From assembly GCF_000187245.1 (NCBI RefSeq), contig NC_027865.1:744001-808000 (forward strand): 64,000 nucleotides of DNA. The letters run 5' to 3'. The position numbers were made by a program, and so were the translations under genes. This DNA comes from Ogataea parapolymorpha DL-1. Lineage: Eukaryota; Ascomycota; Pichiomycetes; Pichiales; Pichiaceae. Below, in pieces: positions 1 through 8,912 of the stretch; within the stretch, counting starts at the first letter, position 1; each line of letters begins with the position of its first letter. The notes beneath the pieces were generated by a model that saw only the letters and a list, made by a program, of their open reading frames with translations, had not been told where the DNA came from and did no database searches.

Positions 1-534
1 GCCCTCGACATTAGGAATATCAAAACCTTTGGTCCATCTCTGGAGAACACCCTCGAAAATGCTGTTTTGCGTGGCTGGGTACGAAAAAGTGAATCCCAGG
101 GGGAAAACAGCGTCGGATGGAATTCCGTCAGGGTGTTTCGACTGGAGGAAATCTTCCAGACATTGAGCAATGAACTCAAACAGCTCGTCTCTGTTCTTGG
201 TTGTTCTCATGTGGCTTGGGATGTGGTACTTAGTTTGCTCGGTAGAAAACTTGTGGTCTCCAAGCAAGTGAACAAGGACTACACGAAGGTTTGTTCCTCC
301 CAAGTCGATGGCAAGGTAATCACCGGTCTCAGAACCGTTCGGATATTCCAACACCCAAGCAGGGTTCATAGGGATACCGGTAGGATCTGTTCCATCCGCG
401 TTACCTCTCTCGAGTTCCTCGATGAAGTACTCGATGACCTTGTGGAGAGTCTCGGTTGGCACCCAGAACAGCTTCTTGTAGGTCTCGATCTCTTTGGCCA
501 GGTCTGCTGGCAGCGGTTTGTCGTCGATAGTCAT
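1..534 (-). CDS. HXK1: Hexokinase, N-terminal part (cut by window edge)
   Basis: Phosphorylates glucose and other hexoses with ATP in the cytosol, the first step of glycolysis; yeast hexokinases can also take part in glucose repression. The frame is open from an ATG at 534 to the window edge, giving 178 residues. Visible are the phosphate-binding loop LAIDLGGTNLRVVLV near residues 73-87 and the family signature LGFTFSYPATQ followed by the GILQRWTKGF-type segment. The wording LAIDLGGTNLRVV is closer to Hxk1/Hxk2 than to Glk1, which has AADLGGTNFR. The sugar-binding and second ATP-binding parts lie outside the window. A TATAAAAAG box stands about 55 bp upstream. The number in the symbol is arbitrary because the species' paralogues cannot be compared here. 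Confidence 0.9.
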   Translation of the reverse strand, partial: MTIDDKPLPADLAKEIETYKKLFWVPTETLHKVIEYFIEELERGNADGTDPTGIPMNPAWVLEYPNGSETGDYLAIDLGGTNLRVVLVHLLGDHKFSTEQTKYHIPSHMRTTKNRDELFEFIAQCLEDFLQSKHPDGIPSDAVFPLGFTFSYPATQNSIFEGVLQRWTKGFDIPNVEG

Positions 535-919
535 TATAGGCTAAAATATAATAATGTGGTATTATTTTTCTAAACTGAGAATAAACCTCTTTTTATATTC
601 TACTCTGGTGGTCCGGAAAAATTCTTTAGGACAACGCACCACCCCTCGGCATACATTTCTCCAGCGAGCTCCACCTAACTCCACTTGCATCACTATAAGC
701 ATATACTGGGGTAGTACTGGGGTCATACTACTGCATTATTCAACAATAGAAAAGTCTCCAGATTTATAAAGATGTGCACCAGCCTATGCTGAAAATGTAA
801 ATCGAAAATTTCTAGCAAACAATAGCGACTGGCTTTTTTCGTAAAATTCGCACACGTTTTTCCGTGGCCATGCAGGTGCGACAAAAACAGTCGGAAAAAG
901 TCGCCCATCTGATGTCATC
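535..919. promoter_or_regulatory. Hexokinase upstream region / BPT1 3' flank
   Basis: This 385-bp spacer lies between the hexokinase start and the BPT1 stop, both on the minus strand, so it holds the hexokinase promoter and the BPT1 terminator. A TATAAAAAG box reads on the minus strand at 597-589. A 61-codon ATG frame (908-723, minus) lies inside it but shows no recognisable domain. No tRNA or repeat was seen. Confidence 0.5.
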
Positions 920-3900
920 TCAATCCCTCTTCACATACCCGCCGTCCACGCAGAGCCGGTAGAAGTAGGAGTCCGGCTTTTCCAGCAACTTTTGCGGATT
1001 GTCGAACTCTTGCACCTCTCCATTATCCAGCACCAGCACCCGGTCATTGTCCATAACCGAGTCCAGCCGATGCGCAATCGTCAGGATCGTAAGTTTTTTG
1101 AATTCGGATCGGATCGTTTCCTGAATAATTTTATCGGTTTGCGCGTCGACGCTCGAAGTGGCCTCGTCCAAAACGAGAATTTTGGCGCGGCTCATGCTCT
1201 CGTGACGAGACTCCTGCGAACGCAATAACACGCGGGCCAAGCACATCAGCTGCCGCTGCCCCACGCTCAGGTTCATCCCGCTCTCACTCAGCATGCAATC
1301 GAGCCCCGACTCCACTTGCTGCTCTCTCGCCATTTTGGTCACGTGATCGGATAATCCGGCTAGCTCGAGGCATCTCCACAGCTGGGCATCTGCATACTGC
1401 GCCAGCGGGTCCAGGTTGTAGCGGACCGTGCCGTTGATGCACTGGGCGTCCTGCGGGATTATAGCAAGGTTGCTCCGCACGTCATGCAGGCTCAGCGTGC
1501 TGGTATTAACGCCGTCCACCTCGATGTGGCCCTCGATCGGCTCGATGATCCGGAACAGCGACAGCATCAGCGATGACTTTCCCGACCCCGTGCGGCCCAC
1601 GATTCCGATTTTCTCGCCTGCACGGATGCTTAAATTAATATTTTTCAGCACCGGGTCCAAGTTGTCCCTGTAGCGGGTCGAATAGTTTTTGTACTCGATG
1701 GTTCCCTTTGACGGCCAGTTTGGCGGCGGGCTTGCGGGGTTTTTCAGTTTCTCTTCTGGCTCCAGCTTGCAATATTCGAACACCCGCTCGCAGCAGACAA
1801 TGTCCGACTCGATTTCCACCGACCGTTTAACAATAAAATTCAACGAACTGGTGACTCTGAGCGCATAGCTCATCACCAGACCGACCAGACCTGCGCTGAG
1901 CGGATGACTGGTCCGCAGGGACAGCAGAGCGAGTGTTGATGTGGAAAAAATCACCACAGAGCCGATGAACTGCAGTCTGGTGGACAGCCATCTGTTGACG
2001 GACTTCATGCAGTAGGCAGAGACCTGGTTCAGGTCGATGTTGGAGCAGTGCTTGTACACGAATTTCGACTCCTGATCGTACGCCCGGATGGTCTCTGCGC
2101 CGGAGAGCGACTCCTGGATGTGAGCAAAAATCGGGCTCTTGGTGATGGAAACAATTCGCTTCAGATCGCGCGAGACAATAATGTAGAATTTCTGGTAGTA
2201 CAGGTAAACCACCGAGAGCGCAGCAATGATGAGCAGGAACGGCGGCATCGTAGATCCAATGATCACGAGAGTGAATATTGTCTTGACGACAGAATTGAAC
2301 ACCGCAGCAAACACCCGTGGCAACGCAGAGTCGATCTTGGACATGTCCTGACTGAACCTGTTGATGACTCTTCCCAGCGGTGTTGTTTCGAAAAACGACA
2401 TTGGCGACGCCAGCACTGCAGTCGCCATATCGTTGTGCAATTTCTTCGACGCCCGGATCGAGCACCAGCTCCACATGATCATGGCTCTGAAAAGCGTGAA
2501 TAAACCCGAACCGATTCCAAATAGAGCGTACACTCCCACGTACATGCCGACGTGGTCGTTGGAGCCCGTCTTGTCGTTCTGTTCTCCCCAGTGCTTCAGC
2601 CAGTAGTTGCCACAGACGCTAAGCCCCACAGTGATGACAATCAGGCCACAAACGCTGAAAATCCCCGTGTAGCTGCACGCACGAGCATAGTTGCTGTACA
2701 CTGACAGGCTCACGTGACCCTTCTCCTTCTTCTCTTCTTTCTGGGCTGTTCTGCGTTCGATCTTGGCGAGCGATTGCTTGCGGCCCAGAGACAGCACGCT
2801 GGCCGCTCCGACAGATTTTCGGGACGCCACCTTGACCAAGTCTGCGGGCTCGACTCCCGCGTACTCAAACCCGCCTTCCTCAATGTCCCTTTCGATCTCT
2901 GCAACCGTCGACGCGGATGAGCTCCGTATGTAGGTGGAGTCCTCCTCTTCAGTGTTTTGGCCAAAATCGGACACCAGCGCAAATAGCTGGCCTTTAGCGG
3001 CCATCACCTCGTCGAACGAGCCGGACTCGGAAATCTCGTTGTTGGAAATCAGGTATATTTTTTCTGCGCGACTCAGAACCTTAATATTGTTGGTAGCCAA
3101 TATTTTGGCCTTGGTGGAGAGAATTCCGTCTGGACCCAAAACGTCACGGATCAGCTTCTGTCCAACGTGGACGTCGACGGCACTTAAGACGTCGTCTAGC
3201 AGATACACATCGGCTCGCATGTAGACCGCTCTTGCAAGAGCCAGCCGGGCCTTCTGCCCACCCGAGAGACTGATACCTTTCTCACCAACAAGCGTCTCAT
3301 CACCGTCTGGCAAAATCTCAAGATCCGGTTTCAGCTGGCACGCCTGTATCGTCTTTTCGTAGAAATCAGGCTCAAATTTGTGGCCAAACAGGATATTTTC
3401 CTTCACCGAAGCGTTCAAGATCCATGGGACCTGCGAGCAGTAAGCCACCGAGCCGTGGACTTCTATTTTCTGTTTCTTTTGGGGGTCCACAGGGAGCGAG
3501 CCCAGCTCTCCTAGAATGCACTGGAGGAACGTCGATTTGCCGGCTCCCACGCGCCCCACGATGCATGTCAAATGGCCCTTTTTCGCGGTGAATTTGACAT
3601 TTTTCAGTGCGATTTTAGTCTCGTCAATATTCTGCTCCTCGTCATAGTTATCCTGGTATTTTTGGGGAATTTTGGACCACAAGAAGTTGCAGTTGTCTAT
3701 CTCCACGGAAACCGCACCAATACTGGTTTGTTTTGGGAGTCTGGTAAACAGCTCGTTGTCTATCTCGTCGGCAAGCAAAAAGTCCGTCAATCTTTTAAGA
3801 GACACACCGGACTCAATCATTGCAGTCATGAGCGCCGGAATGGCAAAAATCGGGTCGGATAGAAGGTCAAAGAGCGACAAGGCCGGGAACACGATTTCTG

Positions 3901-5455
3901 GCGTAAGCGGCGTTTTCGAGGTGTACGCAAAAATTGCAAACGTGGAGCACGACACAAAAAATGGAACACAGGTCCAGGCAAAATTCACCACGGCAGAAAG
4001 AATACCAATTTTGTTCAAGTTGCGCAGTTCTTTCTCGTTTCTCGCCTCGGACAGTCTCTCCAGCATTGGCTTTTCCCAAGCGTACAGTTTGATAGACTTG
4101 ACATTCTGCAACAACTCGGCCACCAGCGAGGTCCGGTGGTCCTTGAGAGTCATCTGCTCACGGTGGAATTTCCGCAGACTCCGCACGAGGTACGCGTTGA
4201 TCGGCATCATGATGGCCATGGTGCCGATTCCTGCCCATGTAGCATTGCCAAGCAGCGAATGGAGTGACAACAAACAGAGCACAAGTCTTGTAGGAGCACT
4301 AAATAGCGTCTGAATGTAGGAAGTCAGTTCTTGCAACCGCGTCACATCCACCGACATCAGATTGACGATATCACCGGTTGAGCGCTGCAGTCTGCTTTCT
4401 GGAGACAATTTGATCGATTTCGAGTAGACCAGGTTCATCAGGCCAGCCTTGGTACCCAGAGAGGCTTCAACGGTCTTTATAAAATACTGGTTGTACATCA
4501 GAGCCTCAAAGAGCGAGAGAAGGAACATCGCAATGGCCAGTGAGAACCCTATGATGATCGGCGGGTCGTCGGTCCTGCCAAAAAACCGAATCAGCTGTTT
4601 GAGCAGCTGTGGCTGGATAAAAGAGGTGATGCTATCTGACATGTCGTAGAACAGCGAGATCATAACAGGGAAGCCAAACGAGCGGATCAGTGCCATTAGC
4701 AGTGACGGTTTGCTTTTTGACAGCTCCTTGCGCCACTGCTGCTCAAGCTTGGGAGCTGCGTACGCAGTTGTGACCAAAACTGGCGGCGGTGGCAGATCAC
4801 TGTGCTCCAAGCTTTTTTTCCGGTATCCAGTCATGATGAGGTCATTCATCCAGGTGAACGTCATGAGAGAAACGATGTTCACCTGGGTTGTCTCAATGTT
4901 GTGTTCAATGCAATAATTGATCAGTTCGTAGGAAACGGGATATTTCCAGTACTCGGCCACCGTGATCGTCAAACCCAAAGCTACCATCAGGTCCAGTAGA
5001 ATAGCGTTGTCAACAAGCTTGTGAGAGCTGAATTTTTGCTGGAATGCCATCATGGCCACAAGTAGGGTCTGCAGCGGCCAAAAGAAGAGCAACGACCCTG
5101 GCTGGACAATGAAACGGGCCGTTTCTATGCTATGGAGCAAAAAAGCTAAGCACAGCGTAATCAAATGCAGAGTGTACACGGCGGACTCCAAACTCGAGAA
5201 ACTAAATTCATGGAACTCGAGCACGTAGGCCACCACAAAAGCAGCAACCAGCCCCAGCTTGATCCGCTGGTATCTGGTCCAGGCGCCCTTGCAGGTGGCT
5301 TTCCGGATGCCCCCAAAGAGAAGCTGGTGGAGACAACAAAGCCCAAAAATCAACGAGAACACACACCACAGAAGCGCGACAAAGCATCCGTTCAGTGCGC
5401 TCGACGTGGGACTCGCTAGCGGAGTGCGGAAACACTGGTCTAGCGAACGGTCCAT
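920..5455 (-). CDS. BPT1: MRP/ABCC-type vacuolar ABC transporter (Bpt1/Ycf1 family)
   Basis: A full-length ABC transporter of 1511 residues, expected in the vacuolar membrane, where Bpt1 and Ycf1 pump glutathione conjugates, bilirubin and metal-glutathione complexes into the vacuole. An extra N-terminal membrane bundle (TMD0, about residues 20-190) marks the long MRP type. Then come TMD1, NBD1 (Walker A GRVGAGKST near residue 635; signature LSGGQKARLALARA; Walker B YLLDD), an acidic/serine-rich linker, TMD2 (about 930-1200) and NBD2 (Walker A GRTGSGKSS near 1288; signature LSVGQRQL; Walker B ILVLDEA). Details such as IIPQDAQ, the YCKLEPEE segment and the C-terminal GGYVK resemble Bpt1 more than Ycf1. 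NBD2 has a short serine-rich insert between signature and Walker B. First in-frame ATG used. Bpt1 versus Ycf1 is not certain; the family is. Confidence 0.88.
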   Translation of the reverse strand: MDRSLDQCFRTPLASPTSSALNGCFVALLWCVFSLIFGLCCLHQLLFGGIRKATCKGAWTRYQRIKLGLVAAFVVAYVLEFHEFSFSSLESAVYTLHLITLCLAFLLHSIETARFIVQPGSLLFFWPLQTLLVAMMAFQQKFSSHKLVDNAILLDLMVALGLTITVAEYWKYPVSYELINYCIEHNIETTQVNIVSLMTFTWMNDLIMTGYRKKSLEHSDLPPPPVLVTTAYAAPKLEQQWRKELSKSKPSLLMALIRSFGFPVMISLFYDMSDSITSFIQPQLLKQLIRFFGRTDDPPIIIGFSLAIAMFLLSLFEALMYNQYFIKTVEASLGTKAGLMNLVYSKSIKLSPESRLQRSTGDIVNLMSVDVTRLQELTSYIQTLFSAPTRLVLCLLSLHSLLGNATWAGIGTMAIMMPINAYLVRSLRKFHREQMTLKDHRTSLVAELLQNVKSIKLYAWEKPMLERLSEARNEKELRNLNKIGILSAVVNFAWTCVPFFVSCSTFAIFAYTSKTPLTPEIVFPALSLFDLLSDPIFAIPALMTAMIESGVSLKRLTDFLLADEIDNELFTRLPKQTSIGAVSVEIDNCNFLWSKIPQKYQDNYDEEQNIDETKIALKNVKFTAKKGHLTCIVGRVGAGKSTFLQCILGELGSLPVDPQKKQKIEVHGSVAYCSQVPWILNASVKENILFGHKFEPDFYEKTIQACQLKPDLEILPDGDETLVGEKGISLSGGQKARLALARAVYMRADVYLLDDVLSAVDVHVGQKLIRDVLGPDGILSTKAKILATNNIKVLSRAEKIYLISNNEISESGSFDEVMAAKGQLFALVSDFGQNTEEEDSTYIRSSSASTVAEIERDIEEGGFEYAGVEPADLVKVASRKSVGAASVLSLGRKQSLAKIERRTAQKEEKKEKGHVSLSVYSNYARACSYTGIFSVCGLIVITVGLSVCGNYWLKHWGEQNDKTGSNDHVGMYVGVYALFGIGSGLFTLFRAMIMWSWCSIRASKKLHNDMATAVLASPMSFFETTPLGRVINRFSQDMSKIDSALPRVFAAVFNSVVKTIFTLVIIGSTMPPFLLIIAALSVVYLYYQKFYIIVSRDLKRIVSITKSPIFAHIQESLSGAETIRAYDQESKFVYKHCSNIDLNQVSAYCMKSVNRWLSTRLQFIGSVVIFSTSTLALLSLRTSHPLSAGLVGLVMSYALRVTSSLNFIVKRSVEIESDIVCCERVFEYCKLEPEEKLKNPASPPPNWPSKGTIEYKNYSTRYRDNLDPVLKNINLSIRAGEKIGIVGRTGSGKSSLMLSLFRIIEPIEGHIEVDGVNTSTLSLHDVRSNLAIIPQDAQCINGTVRYNLDPLAQYADAQLWRCLELAGLSDHVTKMAREQQVESGLDCMLSESGMNLSVGQRQLMCLARVLLRSQESRHESMSRAKILVLDEATSSVDAQTDKIIQETIRSEFKKLTILTIAHRLDSVMDNDRVLVLDNGEVQEFDNPQKLLEKPDSYFYRLCVDGGYVKRD

Positions 5456-5522
5456 AAAATAATTTTTGTGAAAAAAATGAATCCTTGCACCATAATTTTA
5501 TAAAAGTCTCTAAATGAACGTC

Positions 5523-6530
5523 CTAAATAAGAAGTGTCACCATGAAAATGGCAATCAGGGTGGAAAAGCTGGACCGTAGGTGGCTTGCACCGCTCTGACA
5601 GTCGTCCTCGTTCAGCTCGTAGTACTCGTTGGAATTCTCGTCAAGGAAAATGTTGCCCTCCCTGTACTCGAACTCTGCAGCACTAATAGGAACGTCCTTA
5701 CCGTCCTCGATGTCCTGAAGAACCTGCTGGATCAGCTTTGATCTTCTGCGCGCCTGTCTCTTGTACTCTATGCTGAGAGTCGAGTTCTCCACAGACTGCT
5801 GCTGGAACGTGAGCTCTTCGTTGCACTCCTCCTCGTTCTCAACACAGTACTGGTCGAGTTTCTCTAGTTGCTTGAAGGTTTCGACGTCTTTGCCGCCCTT
5901 GAAAGCGTTTCTGAACATCTCTGCAGCAGTGTTGTGCTTGAGGTATTCTTCAGTAGCGTCCAAAAACTTGTTCAGACGGCCCAGGTTGCCGCCCTCCTTA
6001 TTGGAAGCCATGTCGGCGCTCAGCATCTTCATGGCCTCCATGAAGTGACCGTTCGAGCATGTAGCAAGGAACCCAGCGAATTTCTCCTTGCCCATCGCCA
6101 AATAAAGATCGATCATATTTTTCACCTGGTCAACGTCCACCTCGTACACCAGCTGTCTCCCTTCTTTGTCGTAGCTCTGGTCCTCCTCGGCAACGGGCCC
6201 TTTGACAGGTACATCCACAGAAAAACTAGCGCTGGAGGCCTCAAGATCGCCGTCTTCTTCCTCCTCTTCTTGGTACTCTTCGGCAACGTACTCCTCGTCG
6301 TCCTCGTCGTAATTCTCAGCTTCTAAATCGTCCTCTTCGTAGTCTCTTTTCTCATAGTATGGAGCCGGCGCAAGAACCTGCTGAGTATCGGAAAGGTGAG
6401 CTTGCAGAGCATCGGTTCTGGCCCGATGCTGAACGGACGCAGCGTCCACAGCGGCCATCTGGAGCAAATGTGCTCCCAAAACGTAGAAGGTCCAGAGCTT
6501 GCTGGAACTGAGCGAACTGATTCTAACCAT
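5523..6530 (-). CDS. Predicted secreted GPI-anchored acidic protein, unknown function
   Basis: I do not recognise this 335-residue protein. The first ATG is at 6530; the frame is open a little further upstream but without an ATG. Residues 1-30 look like a signal peptide (basic start, hydrophobic core, cleavage near VDAAS). A KR dipeptide before an acidic stretch may be a Kex2 site. A run of about 50 Glu/Asp-rich residues follows, then a helical region with few cysteines (ATCSNG, YCVENEEEC). The last 25 residues go from DDCQSGAS to a hydrophobic tail with no charged end, as in GPI attachment signals. A cell-wall or plasma-membrane protein is inferred. It lies between the BPT1 start and a small plus-strand gene, so its promoter is shared with that gene. 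Confidence 0.72.
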   Translation of the reverse strand: MVRISSLSSSKLWTFYVLGAHLLQMAAVDAASVQHRARTDALQAHLSDTQQVLAPAPYYEKRDYEEDDLEAENYDEDDEEYVAEEYQEEEEEDGDLEASSASFSVDVPVKGPVAEEDQSYDKEGRQLVYEVDVDQVKNMIDLYLAMGKEKFAGFLATCSNGHFMEAMKMLSADMASNKEGGNLGRLNKFLDATEEYLKHNTAAEMFRNAFKGGKDVETFKQLEKLDQYCVENEEECNEELTFQQQSVENSTLSIEYKRQARRRSKLIQQVLQDIEDGKDVPISAAEFEYREGNIFLDENSNEYYELNEDDCQSGASHLRSSFSTLIAIFMVTLLI

Positions 6531-6727
6531 GGTTGTGTCTAGTGATATTATATGCAAGCATGTCCAGCGGGACGTTCGGCCTATTTATCCTGTTCTTAAC
6601 CGCCGATAAGCCTTGTGCTGCCATCCAGCCGCCAGAATCTGTATCCGGGCTGTGCACATCCTAATTTTCAATGTCAGGTTTAATATACAACCTGGCTGTG
6701 TTTAATTTTCCAAAGTATCGTCTAGTC

Positions 6728-7066
6728 ATGGCTAGCTCCAACGATTTGCGGCAGCTCATACGGAATTCGTACGAGTGCATGCGGAAAATTCTGGAGCTGG
6801 ACACGCAGTCGACCCTGACCAACTTCAATGTGATGGAAACGCTCAACAACTCGACGATCCTCCGGTATAGAGAACTGGAGCCTTATCTGGACAGTCTCGA
6901 GTCCGAGACGTCGAAAATCCGGGCGCTGGATCAGGAACTGGCTAAAAACAAACCGAAATTAGAACAGTTAGAAGAGCGCACCAAAAAGCTCGCCTTGCTG
7001 GTGGAGCAGATGGACGAATGGTCTGCGGAGTTGGAGGTTAAAAGCCGACGTTACACGCGAAAGTGA
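6728..7066 (+). CDS. BLI1: Small coiled-coil protein, possibly BLOC-1 subunit Bli1
   Basis: A 112-residue, mostly helical protein with heptad-like spacing from about residue 50 to the end (LDSLESETSKIRALDQEL onward) and a basic C-terminus (SRRYTRK). The arrangement, a helical N-terminal half then a coiled coil ending in an ELEVKSRR-type tail, resembles the yeast BLOC-1 subunit Bli1, which works with Kxd1, Snn1, Cnl1, Vab2 and Bls1 in Rab GTPase control on endosomes. The match is from memory and weak, so the symbol is tentative. I chose ATG 6728 over ATG 6671 because the 19 extra residues look unrelated to the coiled coil. It runs in the same direction as OPI1, about 320 bp upstream of it. Confidence 0.5.
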   Translation: MASSNDLRQLIRNSYECMRKILELDTQSTLTNFNVMETLNNSTILRYRELEPYLDSLESETSKIRALDQELAKNKPKLEQLEERTKKLALLVEQMDEWSAELEVKSRRYTRK

Positions 7067-7387
7067 CATGTTCCAGGAAATTGCTCTTAATGTTTCCATG
7101 TGAAAAACCACATGCAATTTTTCGCCTATGGGCGGGGAGCCTTTATACCAGGATGTATTATCTCATGCCCAAGAATTTCCTAATTTATGCTATGATAAGT
7201 TTTCATATGCTTCTCCACAGGCTATCGGCAAATCGACGCGTCGCTCAACAAAAAAAAGAAAACTTTTTCGATGCTGTAAATATATTAGCATCTGATTACC
7301 AGCTACCCCAGTTTTTTGTACAAGAGCTATCAGCCGTTGAAAGGGACTATTGAATCTTCGGGTTCTTGCAATCCAAGCTATTTATTC
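7067..7387 (+). promoter_or_regulatory. OPI1 upstream region
   Basis: A 321-bp AT-rich spacer with poly-A/T tracts and no convincing gene. A plus-strand frame crosses it but has no recognisable content. The OPI1 frame is open upstream to a possible ATG at 7316, which would add 24 residues; I prefer ATG 7388. No INO2/INO4-type CATGTGAAAT box is exact here, although CATGTGAAAAA at 7099-7109 comes close. Confidence 0.4.
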
Positions 7388-8839
7388 ATGTCGGACAATG
7401 GTCAGAACTTGCGGGTCAGACCGCTAAAAATTGGCGAGCTGATAGACAAGGGAGACGATTCAGAGGACGCAAATGCTGCAGAGCTCCTGATGGCAGCACA
7501 GGCACTGGGCGAGCTGAAGAACCGGCCAGAGCCATCTAAGCCAACGATCCTCGACAAAGTGACTTCTTATCCTCTCATATCCAGCTCTATCAATTACATG
7601 TTGGAGAAAACGATCAACACTTCAAGCAATATTGTTCTCCTCAGCGACGAGAAATCCAAACGTGCTCGCAATGACCAACAGACAGAGTCTCTCGGACCCG
7701 ATAGGGAGGACGTATATGAGCAGATCCCGCTCAAGCGGCCGAAACTGGAAAAGACAAGCTCTGGATCTCAGCTCAACAACCGTCTTCCGCCTCCATCACA
7801 GCCTCGATTCGCCCGCCTCAACTCATCTCTACGTCAGCAGGTTACCATATCGTCAGCCATCTCCACCCAAAAAAGTCTTCAGGATCTCACTGAGCTCAGT
7901 GTTCTGAATCTCAATATCGAAAGTCGCCGCAGACTCACCATGCTCATTAATTTTTTAAAGATCGGAAACACGCAACTCAGCGAGCGCATCGAGAACCTCA
8001 TCAATGTCCTTGCAAATGAACACGACGTGAGCAAATCTCGCTCATCTAGTCCTGATAATATACACGGTGGTGCCTCGACGCTTTCACTGCCTTCACTGGC
8101 CTCCGTGAGCAGTGCTGCGTCTCTGGCCAGTCTTCCAAATTCGGACGAAACGCCAAAGCTGAGTCCAGAGGCAGAAATACCTGTCCAGCAGCTTAAAAAC
8201 GAGATAGTGGGCACTGTAAAGAAAATAGTGAATGTGGTTTCGAAAGTGTCTGCAAACTCGCTTCCAGAGCCCGCCCGCTCGAACGTGCGCGAAATGTTGT
8301 TAAAACTACCAACCAACTGGGCCATGTCATTGGAGCAGAACATGTCGGAGTCGGAAGATGAGGACTCGGACGACGAAACAAAGACGATATACGAAGATTC
8401 ACTGGAATACCCGGACCAGAATGCTGAATCGCAAAAACGCAAGTCCAGGTCGCTGGCACAGCAACTGCTGGCCAACTTGTTCAAGTACAGAAATAAAACA
8501 CAGAAGAACATTGTCCAGCCGAACAACTGGTTCAAGAAATCTATCCGCGACCAGATTCTGAGCGACCGAAATGGCAAGGTGCTAATTCTGGCTCAGGAGT
8601 CGCTCGACATGATCAACAAAATTATCAAGTTCTGCAACGAAAACCTCGATAAGGCGGAAACGTGGAATATCTCGAAGCAGACCCAGCAGGCTGCCCATTT
8701 AATGAACAAACTACAAAACATCACGTATGTGACGCCTGTGTCGAGCTCCGACGCGGCCTCGAACTCCTCAAATGCGCAAAGGGACTTGCAGGACGGCGAC
8801 ACTATAGTGGTTCGCGAGGATTCTCCATCCAATTTATGA
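7388..8839 (+). CDS. OPI1: Opi1, transcriptional repressor of phospholipid synthesis genes
   Basis: Opi1 represses INO1 and other inositol/choline-responsive genes. In S. cerevisiae it is held at the ER by phosphatidic acid and Scs2 and moves to the nucleus when phosphatidic acid falls. The 483-residue product keeps the family landmarks in order: an N-terminal AAELLMAAQALGELK segment matching the Sin3-interaction helix, a basic PLKRPKLEK patch, a leucine-rich coil (about 176-205, from IESRRRLTMLINFL), the block VGTVKKIVNVVSK with ANSLPEPARS and LPTNW (about 273-310), and NGKVLILAQESLDM (about 394). The S. cerevisiae FFAT motif (EFFDASE) between the coil and VGTVKK is not visible here. The next gene, RXT2, belongs to the Rpd3L deacetylase that Opi1/Sin3 recruit. 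Confidence 0.92.
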   Translation: MSDNGQNLRVRPLKIGELIDKGDDSEDANAAELLMAAQALGELKNRPEPSKPTILDKVTSYPLISSSINYMLEKTINTSSNIVLLSDEKSKRARNDQQTESLGPDREDVYEQIPLKRPKLEKTSSGSQLNNRLPPPSQPRFARLNSSLRQQVTISSAISTQKSLQDLTELSVLNLNIESRRRLTMLINFLKIGNTQLSERIENLINVLANEHDVSKSRSSSPDNIHGGASTLSLPSLASVSSAASLASLPNSDETPKLSPEAEIPVQQLKNEIVGTVKKIVNVVSKVSANSLPEPARSNVREMLLKLPTNWAMSLEQNMSESEDEDSDDETKTIYEDSLEYPDQNAESQKRKSRSLAQQLLANLFKYRNKTQKNIVQPNNWFKKSIRDQILSDRNGKVLILAQESLDMINKIIKFCNENLDKAETWNISKQTQQAAHLMNKLQNITYVTPVSSSDAASNSSNAQRDLQDGDTIVVREDSPSNL

Positions 8840-8912
8840 TTTTGTACATCTGTACACCACTAACTACATTTGTAAGAAAAATACCCCAAACAAAAAATCT
8901 AAGTGTAAAATA

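Noticed and set aside
723..908. 61-codon ATG frame between hexokinase and BPT1
   Set aside because: No domain or coiled coil; it lies in a promoter-sized spacer. Could be revisited if transcripts are seen.
1827..2474. 215-codon minus-strand frame within BPT1
   Set aside because: It overlaps the second membrane domain of BPT1 in another frame on the same strand and has no plausible protein features.
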